Assembly: GCA_914767885.1 (NCBI GenBank)
Contig: CAJZBQ010000013.1
Span: forward strand, 868,001-932,000
Reading direction: 5' to 3'
From: Blepharisma stoltei
Taxonomy: Eukaryota > Ciliophora > Heterotrichea > Heterotrichida > Blepharismidae
DNA length: 64,000 bases
Shown: positions 53,355 to 62,405 of the stretch, one piece after another
How the letters are laid out: each line of letters starts with the position of its first letter
Numbering within the stretch: the first letter of the stretch is position 1
The notes under the pieces: generated by a model
Databases searched by the model: none
What the model saw: only the letters and a program-made list of their open reading frames with translations
Told to the model about the DNA's origin: nothing
Made by a program: the position numbers and the translations under genes

Positions 53355-54236
53355 ATGGAAAAATTAGACGAATATAATTTAAAAATGGATTTTCCAGTTC
53401 AAGAACCAATCAGCCTAGTAAAATCTGATGGGAGCTGTCTCATTACCTCCTTAAACACCTTAGAAATCGTCCAACAATACTCCGAATTGCAGGCGCATAT
53501 TCCTCTTTGCGAAAAAAATCATGAAACTGCTGACATCGAAATTGAAGACGACTCCCAAACTATGGACACTGAAACTGAGCAAGAAGACAGCTCATCCCAA
53601 CGAATTAAACCGATGAATATAGACGCTATAAAGTATCTTTTGCCTATGAAAACTCGTCGAGCACAGAGACTAACCTTAGTGCTGGACTTAGATGAAACAT
53701 TGGTTCATAGCGAAATTAAGCCAATCCCAGCAGCAAACCTAATAGTCAACATTTTTTTTGACGAAAGACCTTGCTCCATCTATGTAAGCTTCCGACCTGG
53801 CCTGTTCAGTTTTCTAGAAGCCGTAGCTGAGAAGTTTGAGGTTGTTTTGTTTACAGCATCCCATAAAATCTATGCAGAACAGGTCTTGAAGTTTATTGAC
53901 CCAGAAATGAAAATTATGAAATACCGATTCTACAGAGAGAGCTGTGTGGAAACAAATGGGACTTTCGTAAAAGACCTGAAGGTGCTTGGAAGGGATTTAA
54001 GAGAAGTTATCATAGTTGATAACTCAGTTCAAGCATTTTCGCTGCAGCCTAATAATGGGATTCCAATTGTTTCATGGTATAATGATACCACGGATAGAGA
54101 ATTATATAAAACCCTTGATATACTTGACGAGCTGCATGGCACAGCTGATGTGCGTGAAGTTCTCAGTCTTAAATTTAAACTTAATGCAGGTTGGCTTCTA
54201 CCTATTGCTAACGCGCAGTTACCAAAGATCGCCTAG
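53355..54236 (+). CDS. SCP/CTD-type (NIF domain) HAD phosphatase
   Basis: The HAD catalytic motif LVLDLDETLVHS (DxDxT) is followed by IYVSFRPGLFSFLEAVAEKF, VVLFTASHKIYAEQVL and EVIIVDNSVQAFSLQPNNGI, ending DILDELHGTADVREVL: a complete NLI-interacting-factor (FCP1/SCP) phosphatase domain. Family members dephosphorylate serines of the RNA polymerase II CTD or other targets. The first about 90 residues are acidic and Glu/Ser-rich. The ATG at 53355 is chosen over 53298 because the extra segment is low complexity. C-terminal residues after REVLSLKF (NAGWLLPIANAQLPKIA) look unusual and could be insertion-derived. Confidence 0.85.
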   Translation: MEKLDEYNLKMDFPVQEPISLVKSDGSCLITSLNTLEIVQQYSELQAHIPLCEKNHETADIEIEDDSQTMDTETEQEDSSSQRIKPMNIDAIKYLLPMKTRRAQRLTLVLDLDETLVHSEIKPIPAANLIVNIFFDERPCSIYVSFRPGLFSFLEAVAEKFEVVLFTASHKIYAEQVLKFIDPEMKIMKYRFYRESCVETNGTFVKDLKVLGRDLREVIIVDNSVQAFSLQPNNGIPIVSWYNDTTDRELYKTLDILDELHGTADVREVLSLKFKLNAGWLLPIANAQLPKIA

Positions 54237-54274
54237 GAGATTTAAACTCTTTTCAACGTCAGCAGGAAGAACTT

Positions 54275-54780
54275 CTTTGAGTTAGATGACTAGTGGGCGA
54301 ATATCGGCTCGATCACCACCTTTCCTTCTTCTGCAAGGTCTGACACTATGGCATCTGTAAAATAGGGTTATGTGTCTCAGTCTTCTCCTTGCTTTTTTGT
54401 TCCAGTGTTGAGTGGGAAGGCTATTGACATCTGGGGCATGTTGTTGGGTTGAACGAAGATTTTCTGCATAAAAATCCCAAAAAATGAAATTTTCGACAAA
54501 AAAGGAAAAATTCAAAGTTTAATGCTAGGAAGATGCCCGAATGGTCTAAAATTATCTGTAGACTTGCTGGGCTTTTCCTTTCCAACTCACCTTTTCCTTC
54601 GAGATCCAATCTTGAAAGCGACTAGGGCTAGGCTCTGTGCATTACCAGAATTGCTTACTTAGCATTGCTATCCGTTTCTGGGTTGGCAAAAACCAGCGGA
54701 TATAGATGAAATGTGCTTGAGGCTGCGTTGCCTGGAGGCAATGCCCAACCGAGACACCATTTTATTTATGTGAAGTGTTC
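54275..54780 (-). mobile_element. SINE-like element related to the NPHP4 insertion
   Basis: On the minus strand the head is AAATAAAATGGTGTCTCGG at about 54775. It shares ordered blocks with the copy at 48.2-48.7 kb (CCCAAAAAATGAAATTTTCG, GAATGGTCTAAAATTATC, CCTTTCCAACTC, TTTCTGGG). No duplication was identified, so the outer limits are approximate. Confidence 0.65.
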
Positions 54781-54886
54781 AGTCAAAAATACAAATCATT
54801 CAATATGAATTAATTAGTTAATTAACTTTTTATTTAATGCAATAGCTTAAGTAAGCATTAGATTAGTTTAATACATTGCAAGTTCT

Positions 54887-55427
54887 TCACTCTGCCCCTT
54901 TGAACCTAAACAAAATATAATAGTAAAAATTCCCATTTTGGGTAAATTAATCTGCATTTATTTGAAATAAAATGTTACAGTAATTTATATATAGGGTTTT
55001 ACCCTTAATAGCTCGATAAGGGCAGATGATTTCCGGTGGAATCATCGAGTTGGTCTAACCAACTTAGTGCATTGGTCGGACCAACTCACTTGTTGGTTGG
55101 TTGGACCAACTCATTTGTTGGTTGGTTGGACCAACTCATTTGTTGGTTGGTTGGGACCAACTCGATGATTCTATCGGGAATCATCCACCCTTATCGGGCT
55201 ATTAAGGGTAAAACCCTATAAATAAATTTGGCCTAATTTAATTTAGGGAGACAAGTAGAATGTTATTTAAACAGTTTTTACGTTTAATTGCTTAATTTTT
55301 TTAATAAATTCTTCATATAAATAAATTAAAATCAAAAATATTGCGCTCAATTTATTTTTTTCAAAATTAAAAAAATTAATTCGTACTAAATTTGAAAAGA
55401 TTTTTGTTCCAATTTAAACAGAAGGAA
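54887..55427. mobile_element. Decayed family-3 MITE-like element containing a nested palindromic element
   Basis: TCA at 54887-54889 (ACTCTGCCCCTTTGAACC) and 55428-55430 (GTTCCAATTTAAACAGAAGG...). The left second copy and the GGTAAATTAA spacer of family 3 are still visible. The centre is occupied by the palindromic element at 54989-55220. Confidence 0.6.
54989..55220. mobile_element. Palindromic element with internal tandem repeats, nested in a MITE
   Basis: The outer arms TATAGGGTTTTACCCTTAAT and its complement ending GGGTAAAACCCTATA match the 76-bp IES at 43931. The middle is a set of about 24-bp tandem units (TTGGTTGGACCAACTCATTT) at about 55078-55160, themselves partly palindromic (GGACCAACTC). 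Confidence 0.7.
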
Positions 55428-55446
55428 TCAGAAAAAATAGAGATTA

Positions 55447-57271
55447 TTAGTGTTTATATTTTGAGCTGAAAATAAGCCTTTGCACCCACATAGGAATATC
55501 TGGCAGATTTTCATCGGTGTCTAGCCTATTTATCGGACACCGATAAATACTTTCAATGATATTTTCAGCTATTTGTATTAATATAAGGACATATTTTTCA
55601 ATCTCGGAAGTGCCTTCATTTAAAATAGAAATCCTTTGAGGAGCATTAGGATTGGCTTCTCTATATTTCTGCTCTTCTTTGAGTAATCAATGGTGAAAAA
55701 CTCGTTTCATAAACACAGAACCATAATTTATTAATTTCCCGTTATAATCTTCTTCAGCCATATGACTGTCACTGTGAGAAAACTCAAGCATGAGGCTCCC
55801 AAGATGAATTTTAACTGAAAATCAGCTGGGAGTGGCTTTGGTCAAACCTGACTGGGTCTACCTTGCTCTATGCAGCCTAGCTCTACATAGCAGCCTGGCT
55901 CCACCTTGCTGTCTGGCTCTCTAGTTCTACCTGGCAGCTTGGCAATCTGGCTCTACCAAAATAAATTACCTAAGTTTTGAAAAATAATTTAATGAATTGC
56001 GCAATGATATATTAGAGCCAGGTAGAGCTAGTAGAGCCAGGTAGAACAAGATTGTCAATTAGAGCCGATTGCCAGGCTGCCCAAGATAGATCTGGACTGC
56101 CAGAAGATCCGTAGAGCAAGGTAGACCCATCCAGGGGTGACCAGGCTTTTCCTGAATTTTTAGCTGTTACAGCTTCTTCAAAGGTATTTTCTGTTTTTTC
56201 TGATTCTCCAGTCAATATGTTCCAAGTTTGTACAGTCCCTTCTGAGTTTTTTGTAATAATCCATTTTTTGTTATCACATACTTCAAATTTGTTTATATGT
56301 GGCAAACTTTTTATTGTTTTTGTTTCAGCTGACTGTATTGTTTTAATATCTCCATTTGTATCTGATATTCAGATATCACTATTAATACCTAGCACATCTA
56401 GCACAGGGAATTCGTTTTCAATTACTTTTTCAGAGGTTTTTGAAATAATTTCAGTCTTGAACACATCTCCATGCCTATCCCCAGAAAATCTAAATATCCT
56501 TTACATAGTCCCAGTATTTCAGTCCATTTTGAGTGCATTTACAGAGTCAGAATGTATATGGAATGACTCAATTACTTTATGTGTGCCTATGTCTCATAAT
56601 TTTATCGTCTTATCAGCTCCAGCTGTCAAGCAATTTCTTCCATCAGGGCTTATTATGATTTTTCGTGCATGATCTGTATGTCCTTTTAAGTCAATAAAAT
56701 TTTTAGCTCCTCGAGTGTCCATTATTTTGGGTGTCTGAATATTTCTTACGTTATTTGAAAACGTCATTCCTATAAGTTCTCCTGTTTCATCAGCGTCTAT
56801 ACACCAAATAGAGTTGCCATTTGTGTTTAGAACTTTTATCGACCTTATTTGGTCTAAATTCGAAATTTCCCATCTTATAAGAGTATAGTCTTGGCCTCCG
56901 GAATATAAAATTCTTTGGGATGGAATGTATTTAAGTGTTTGAATATAGTCTTTATGATTTTCAATGATACGGATTGGATCAGTAGCAAATTCTGAAGACT
57001 GAAGTGATCATATAGCAATAGTGCTGTCATATGAAGAGGAAAAAAGAAGTCCTAAAGTTGCATCAATTTGTATATCGCTTACTCAGTGAATGTGCCTGTC
57101 ATAAGCATGCTCGATTTCAAGAGTGTTTAGATCGTATTGTCGGACAATCCCATCTCTGCCAGCTGAGAAAAGATGATTTTCAAAGGCTTGAAGCCTATTT
57201 ACACCTTTAATATGGGATTGAGAAATTCCATCTCGAAAAAGGACTGAAATATTTTTTGATCTTGTTTTCAT
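55447..57271 (-). CDS. WDR48: WDR48/UAF1-like WD-repeat protein, interrupted by an IES
   Basis: Six to seven WD repeats start at residue 25 (NHLFSAGRDGIVRQYDLNT, LLFSSSYDSTIAIWSLQ, RILYSGGQDYTLIRWEI, NCLTAGADKTIKLWDIGTHK). TGA=Trp completes several repeats. The C-terminal region SWFSVKIHLGSLMLEFSHSD is the ancillary-domain start of WDR48 (WFSVDLKTGMLTI). WDR48 activates deubiquitinases USP1, USP12 and USP46. An IES breaks the frame after KNSGKAWS; joining at the GTCA repeat gives AWSGLTKATPSWFSVK and continues to SSKYKH, TAA at 55447-55449. Confidence 0.8.
55849..56137. mobile_element. 289-bp IES in WDR48 with TGAC/GTCA boundary repeats
   Basis: TGAC at 55849-55852 and 56138-56141. TIR-like arms: TGGGTCTACCTTGCTCTA and TAGAGCAAGGTAGACCCA. 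The interior is built from CTGGCTCTACC-type short repeats on both sides of a central AT-rich block. The boundary is not TA. Confidence 0.65.
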
Positions 57272-57589
57272 TATAAAATATTTATTATGAGATTATAATT
57301 ATTAGGTTATGAAGCACTTAAAATCCAAGTCCTTGAAGATATCAAGCTGTGCACAACATGAAAAAAACTTTTAATCTCATCAACGATTTTAGGGTATTGG
57401 CCTGCTGTTTTGATATAGAAGCATTAAGTCTTCAGACCTCAGCATGCCAAAGAAATTAGGCTAAAAAGAAATATATAATTAAATGACTATATTTTATTAG
57501 AACCACTGTCATAACTATACTTTATGAAAAATGACTGACAGCTTTTAACAAAAATACTTTTTATTTTTACATCTGTAATAAATTATGTA
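57272..57589. other. Intergenic stretch
   Basis: About 320 bp; AT-rich, no gene or element seen. Confidence 0.4.
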
Positions 57590-58909
57590 TTAAATAGCAA
57601 CAGATTCCAGCACATAATCACTTCCAGCACTAGAAAAATTCAACACTCTAAAATGATTCGCTTTCAGCAAGCTTTCTAGCTGTCCTCTTGATCTGATTTT
57701 ACCATTATTCAAGATCATCAAATGCACATCAAGATATCTTTCAAGCAAAGTAGATTGGCCTATCTCAAGCATGAGCTCAATTATAACTAGTCTATTCCCA
57801 ACATTTAAGGATTGTCTGCATTTTCCTAACTCCTGTAGATAAAAAAATTTGTTCGCTCACAGTAAGGGATTAATGTTTTTTAAAAAGAATTATATATAAA
57901 TTTTGTAGTAAATTTTTTTTTCAAAATTTAATTCGTGAAATTAAGAATTAAAACATTATTTTGTAAAATTTATGTTTTAAAGTGCAACTGTTTAAAATTA
58001 AGCAGAATTAACTAGAGATTTTATTATACTAATTATATATTATATATCAGAATATTTTTCATAAAAAATTTTTTGTTTACTCATGGAGGGTGGGCTTTTA
58101 CCCAAAAATAGAGATTTTTCCAATGGTTTTGTTCGCTTAGGGAGGGGGGAGTAAAATTCCATAACTTTGTCATCAGGATACGAATAAAGGACATGCTTGA
58201 TAATATAAGTATCAAATCCTGAAGGAATACTCTCAAAGCAGCTCCCAGCAATGAAATTTATTTGCTTTCCTGCCTGATTTATTTTTTTTAAAGCTATATC
58301 TCTAATCTGCGGTTGTTCAAATAATGTGAATTCAAGATTTGGATATATTTTTGATAGTTCTATTAAGAGTGTTCCGTCACCTCCTCCAATATCAATGATT
58401 TTATGAGAACTCCTCAAATCTATTGCCAACGCAACTTCTCGGGAATTTAAATTCGTAACACCTGCCATCCCTTCATGATAGATTTCTAATGTTCCAGGAA
58501 TTAAGCTCATTGATTCATCCATGCTTTGATGAAATTTAAGTTCGGGAGCTGTAAAATTTGATGATAAGCAGCCAGGAATGCATGTCAGGGTTTCAAATTT
58601 TCAAGGGGATAAGCTGAATTTGTAAAGATTTGCAAGATTTTTTTCAAGAAAACGTTCGGATAGAGGACTATTAGAAAAAATATTAGTATTTGGGTTATAA
58701 GAAAATAGCCCAACAGATACCAGCTGTAATAAAGCTCTTTCTAGTTTGTCAGAAACAGTTGAAGTCAATTCAGAAAGCTGGCTTGCCGTTTTTGGCCCTT
58801 CAGCAAGCAATGCAGGAATGTTATGCTCTAAAGCTGAAAATAATAGCATTCCTATCTGAGGCCCAATCAATAGCATATTAAGCTTGCAATCTAAATCATT
58901 CTGTGCCAT
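57590..58909 (-). CDS. O-methyltransferase (SAM-dependent, COMT-like), interrupted by a MITE-like element
   Basis: The N-terminal dimerisation/winged-helix part (PQIGMLLFSALEHNIPALLAEG) is followed by the SAM-binding motif KIIDIGGGDGTLLIELSKIY, then FEQPQIRDIALKKIN and FDTYIIKHVLYSYPDDKV, where His is the usual catalytic base position. A family-1 element follows KVMEF. Beyond it the frame GKCRQSLNVGNRLVIIELML and the C-terminus KANHFRVLNFSSAGSDYVLE complete the Methyltransf_2 fold. The exact join at TAA/TTA is off by one base for an uninterrupted protein, so an additional short intron, a mutation or a different boundary must apply. Substrate unknown; such enzymes act on small phenolic or N-acetylserotonin-like molecules. 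Confidence 0.75.
57827..58151. mobile_element. Family-1 MITE-like element in the O-methyltransferase gene (325 bp)
   Basis: TAA at 57827-57829 (CTAACTCCTGTAGATAAAAA, a diverged terminus) and 58152-58154 (GGGGGGAGTAA). The right end carries two direct copies; the left end retains only GTTCGCTCACAGTAAGGGAT of the hairpin. The frame is not restored cleanly by simple removal. Confidence 0.75.
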
Positions 58910-59065
58910 TTATTAATAAATTCCCAAAATTGTTTCTTTCATTAACTTAAAAATATATCATTAATTATATTTAAAGTAATGCTCATTGTATTCATTTATA
59001 ACAGAGTTTATGCAAAATCTACTCCTTAACATCATGATTCCTGGCAAGCAGGGAAGAAATAAAAT

Positions 59066-59410
59066 TGTGACATTTACGGAAGATAAAGTCCGAGGCGCAC
59101 TCCCTATGGCACAGTAGGGAGTTTCCCGATAAATCTAAAAACAGTGCCTCTGTCACTTTTTGAAGTAGATCTTCGGATTTGGGGATGTCTGCTGAAGAGG
59201 GAAGTTTGTTTCTCCCTGAAGGTTTTCACTGCCCCTGTAAGATGGGCTAGACAGGTTTGATTCCCACTTAGTCTTTGCTTACCGGATTAGCGGGTATCCG
59301 CAAGAGGCGCCTCTAACCTAGGGAGCTAAATATTTAAATTATATGGGTTTATGCCAGATAGGCAGGCTAGTGGCCTATCCGTTTATGACTTTGTAACACT
59401 TAACTTAAAA
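59066..59410 (+). mobile_element. SINE-like element (same subfamily as 32.7 kb)
   Basis: Head AAATAAAATTGTGACATTTA and tail ACTTAACTTAAAATAACTTAAC. Shared blocks: GTCCGAGGCGCACTCCCTAT, TTTGGGGATGTCTGC...GGGAAGTTTGTTTCTCCC. Shorter than the 32.7-kb copy. No clear duplication. Intergenic. Confidence 0.7.
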
Positions 59411-59475
59411 TAACTTAACTTCGTAAGTCGGTATATCTAATTCAAAAAATTATTAATAAAAATTAGTTATATATA

Positions 59476-59827
59476 AATAAGGACCCCCCCCTCATTTGCC
59501 CAATTTTCTAGTCTTTTATCATTTGTCCATTTTTCTAGTTTTTTTTTATAGGAAAAAAAAATTTTTTTAGGACCTCATTTGTCCAATTTTCTAGTCAAAA
59601 TTTTTGATAGAGAAAAAAAATTTTCAGGACCTCAATTGTCTCATTTTCTAGTTTTTTTAAAGTAAAAAACTAGAATTTAGGGCATTCGAAAAAATGCAAA
59701 AAAGACTAGAAAATTGGACAAATCATTTTTGACTAGATTTGGGACAAATGAGGTCCTGAAAAAAAAAAAAATTCTTATAAAAAAAAAGACTAGAAAATTC
59801 GAAAAATGAGGGGGGGTCCTTATAAGA
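59476..59827. mobile_element. Family-4 inverted-repeat element (about 350 bp)
   Basis: Ends TATAAATAAGGACCCCCCCC and GGGGGGGTCCTTATAAG. The interior repeats the motif (A)GGACCTCATTTGTCCAATTT / TTTTCTAGTC at least five times in both orientations. The TIR sequence is unrelated to families 1-3 and there is no C-tract/hairpin end, although repeated terminal motifs are again present. Confidence 0.75.
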
Positions 59828-59887
59828 ATATCTAAATAATCAGTTGCTATTTATTAAGATATTCTTAAATATTCCATATTTATTAAA

Positions 59888-61461
59888 ATGTATTCACCTG
59901 GCCTATCTCCACTACAAGAAGAAGCTTTGATGAATTTCCAAGCAATAACAGACAACTACGATCCAAATGTAGGGATTGACTTTCTTTCTCGTCACAACTG
60001 GGATGTAACAGCAGCTTCAAACACATATTTTGCATTCCAGCATCAACCCCCTCCATCTCAGCCTGAAAGACTAGTTGATCCTGAGCCAGATTTTTATTCT
60101 CCTCCGCCTCCTCGAGCTTCTAAGTCATTTTTCAGTAAAATCATGAATGCATTCACTATATCCGAACCAAAAGAAAACCCATGCGCTTTAAGATTTATCC
60201 AAAGACTAGCATCAGCAACTAAAAGCAACCCAAATGTCCCATTCAGCAAAAAATACTTGCAAGAAGTTTTATCAGAGTCGCAAAAACGAAAACGACCACT
60301 TTTAATGTTTGTATGTGGGGTTGACACTCCTAATGAGTTTTTACTCCCCCCTCCGTGAGTGAACAAAAAAATTTTGTTCACTCACGGAGGGGGGTTAATT
60401 TTTTTTTTAGAAATTTAAAAAATCCTAATTCGCAAAAATTTGAAAGCAAATATTAATTTAATTGATAAAATTTATGTTTTAAAAAGCAATTCGTTTAAAA
60501 TAAACAGAATCAGCTCTAGATTTCATTATACTAATTATCACTTATATCTCAAAATTTTTTTCTATAAAAAATTTTTCTTTTCGAAAATTTTTTGTTCACT
60601 CACGGGGGGGGGTGGGTTTTTTGGCAAAAAATAGCGATTTTTCTAATGGTTTTGTTCACTCACGGAGGGGGGGAGTAAGAATTTTTTAAAAAAAAATCTT
60701 TTAACTAAAAAAATAAAAAAAAATAAATATTCTACAAAAATACCTAAAGCTTTTTAAGAGATGTCCTATGCAGCAGTTTAATAAAAGGTATAATAAGTGA
60801 CTCTTTTATTGCATGAGGTGTCGAAATGAATTCAAGTGATGGAAGGACTGCAAACGTAGTTTTATCAATCCAAAGCTACCCTTGTTTCGCAGTGGTAAAA
60901 GTTGATGAATCGTCAAAGCCGCTTATACTTGATAAAATTGAAGGAATGGTCACTGTAGAAAGGCTTGCAGAATTTCTAGAAAATAATGTAATCGCTTTTA
61001 CTGATATGATGTATCCTCATCTTAAAGAAGAACGACTCATTAGAGAACAGCAAGAAAGAGAGCTTAAAGAAGCAGAAGCTATTGTCAGAGAAAGAGAAAA
61101 AGCTGAAAGAGAAAAGCAAGCCAAAATCAAACAGGAGCTAGAAGAGCAGAAACGAATTTTAGAAGAAAAAGAAAAAATCAAGCAAGAGAAAAAAAGAAAA
61201 ATCAAAGAAGAGCCGCCTGAAGGTCCTGAAATTGCACATTTATCATTAAGAATGCCAAATGGGCAAAAGATTGAAAGAAGATTTATGAAGGAAGATAGGA
61301 TTGAAAATGTGTATGATTTTATTGAAACTCTTGACATTCAAAATAAATTCCAAATTGTGTCTGGGTTTCCTCCTAAAGTGCTTGATGATAAAGAAAAAAG
61401 TTTAGAGGCTGAAGGGCTGTTCCCAAAAGCAGTTGTACATGTCAGGGAAGTTAATTCGTAA
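59888..61461 (+). CDS. FAF2/UBXD8-like UBA-UAS-UBX protein, interrupted by a MITE-containing IES
   Basis: UBA domain (LQEEALMNFQAITDNYDPNVG...LSRHNWDVTAASNTYF) at residues 6-48; thioredoxin-like UAS domain (RPLLMFVCGVDTPNEFLR / DVLCSSLIKGIISDSFIAWGVEMNSSDG...SYPCFAVVKVD); charged coiled coil (ERLIREQQERELKEAEAIVR); UBX domain (LSLRMPNGQKIERRFMKEDR...FQIVSGFPPKVL). This order is that of FAF2/UBXD8 or UBXD7-type p97/CDC48 cofactors of ER-associated degradation. Deleting 60341-60753 joins NEFL to RDVLCSS exactly in frame. No membrane hairpin is evident. Confidence 0.85.
60341..60753. mobile_element. 413-bp IES in the UBX gene: family-1 MITE plus 77 bp
   Basis: TTA at 60341-60343 and 60754-60756, each preceded by TTT. 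The first 336 bp are a near-intact family-1 element (ACTCCCCCCTCCGTGAGTGA ... GGGGGGGAG-TAA at 60677). The remaining 77 bp (an A/T run segment ending CTAAAGCTTT) must also go for the frame to be restored, so the unit is either composite or two adjacent IESs. Confidence 0.75.
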
Positions 61462-61566
61462 TGAGTATAAATTAAATGCGGGAATATAATTATAAAGGTA
61501 TGGATTATAAAAAAGAAAATTATGGTATGATATTTAAAATATTTTTTATTCCTTACTCCACCAAGT

Positions 61567-62060
61567 AGAAATAAAACAATGACGATGACGGAAATTAGTC
61601 ACCGAGGTGTATATCTTAGCAGCAGTTAGGACCCATCCTGATGAAGCTGAAAACAGGGTCCCTATGATTTTTGAAGTAAGACTTTAGGTTTGGGGAGACT
61701 TATGAAGAGGGAAGTTTTATTTCTCCCCAGACAGTTGTCCTGTCACTACCAAATGGCCTAGACGTTGGCTCTGCCCTAGGGAGTGATCCATTGGACAGGT
61801 GACTCAGATCGAAAATCCAAAATGGCAGCCTTCCATTTCCTCTTTTTGTCTTGCGGGGCAATGGAGGCTGCTATTTTGGAGCCGAAACGAGGCAAAGGTA
61901 AGTGGGTTTTTTCCGCTTATGGCCAGTTTAGCCGTTTAATTTATAATTTACCTCACAGAAATAAAATGGTGACGTTGAAGGATATTGGCTCCGATACGCA
62001 CTTCATCTGGAGCAGTCCGGACCCATCCTGATAAATTTGAACCAGGGAATTACTTAATCC
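61567..62060 (+). mobile_element. Two adjacent SINE-like copies
   Basis: A first copy begins AAATAAAACAATGACGATGA at 61569 and a second, truncated copy begins AAATAAAATGGTGACGTTGA at about 61962. Both contain GGACCCATCCTGAT (61629 and 62019). Open frames here (61783-62031) look accidental. Confidence 0.65.
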
Positions 62061-62405
62061 AGAAGAAGCAAGATATTCAATTAGCCTTTCAGGAAAAAAT
62101 CTGACCTAATATTCCATCTCCATAATTATCTGGATTTTAAATAGTTAAAATAAGATAAGGGCTATCCTCTAATGGTGAAATTTAAATGATCCATAGAGTA
62201 ATTTTTTTATATGATAAAACGCAATTACTTCAATTTTTACTATATTTTTATTTCTTTTAATTCTATTATTAATAAAAAATATAGTGATTTCGCCTTAAGC
62301 TAAAATTCATAATTCATCTATGAGTTTATTTAATTTAAAACTATTAAAATTAACATTTAAAGAAGATAATATTTTAATATTTAAAAAATATGCATTGTCA
62401 CCGTA

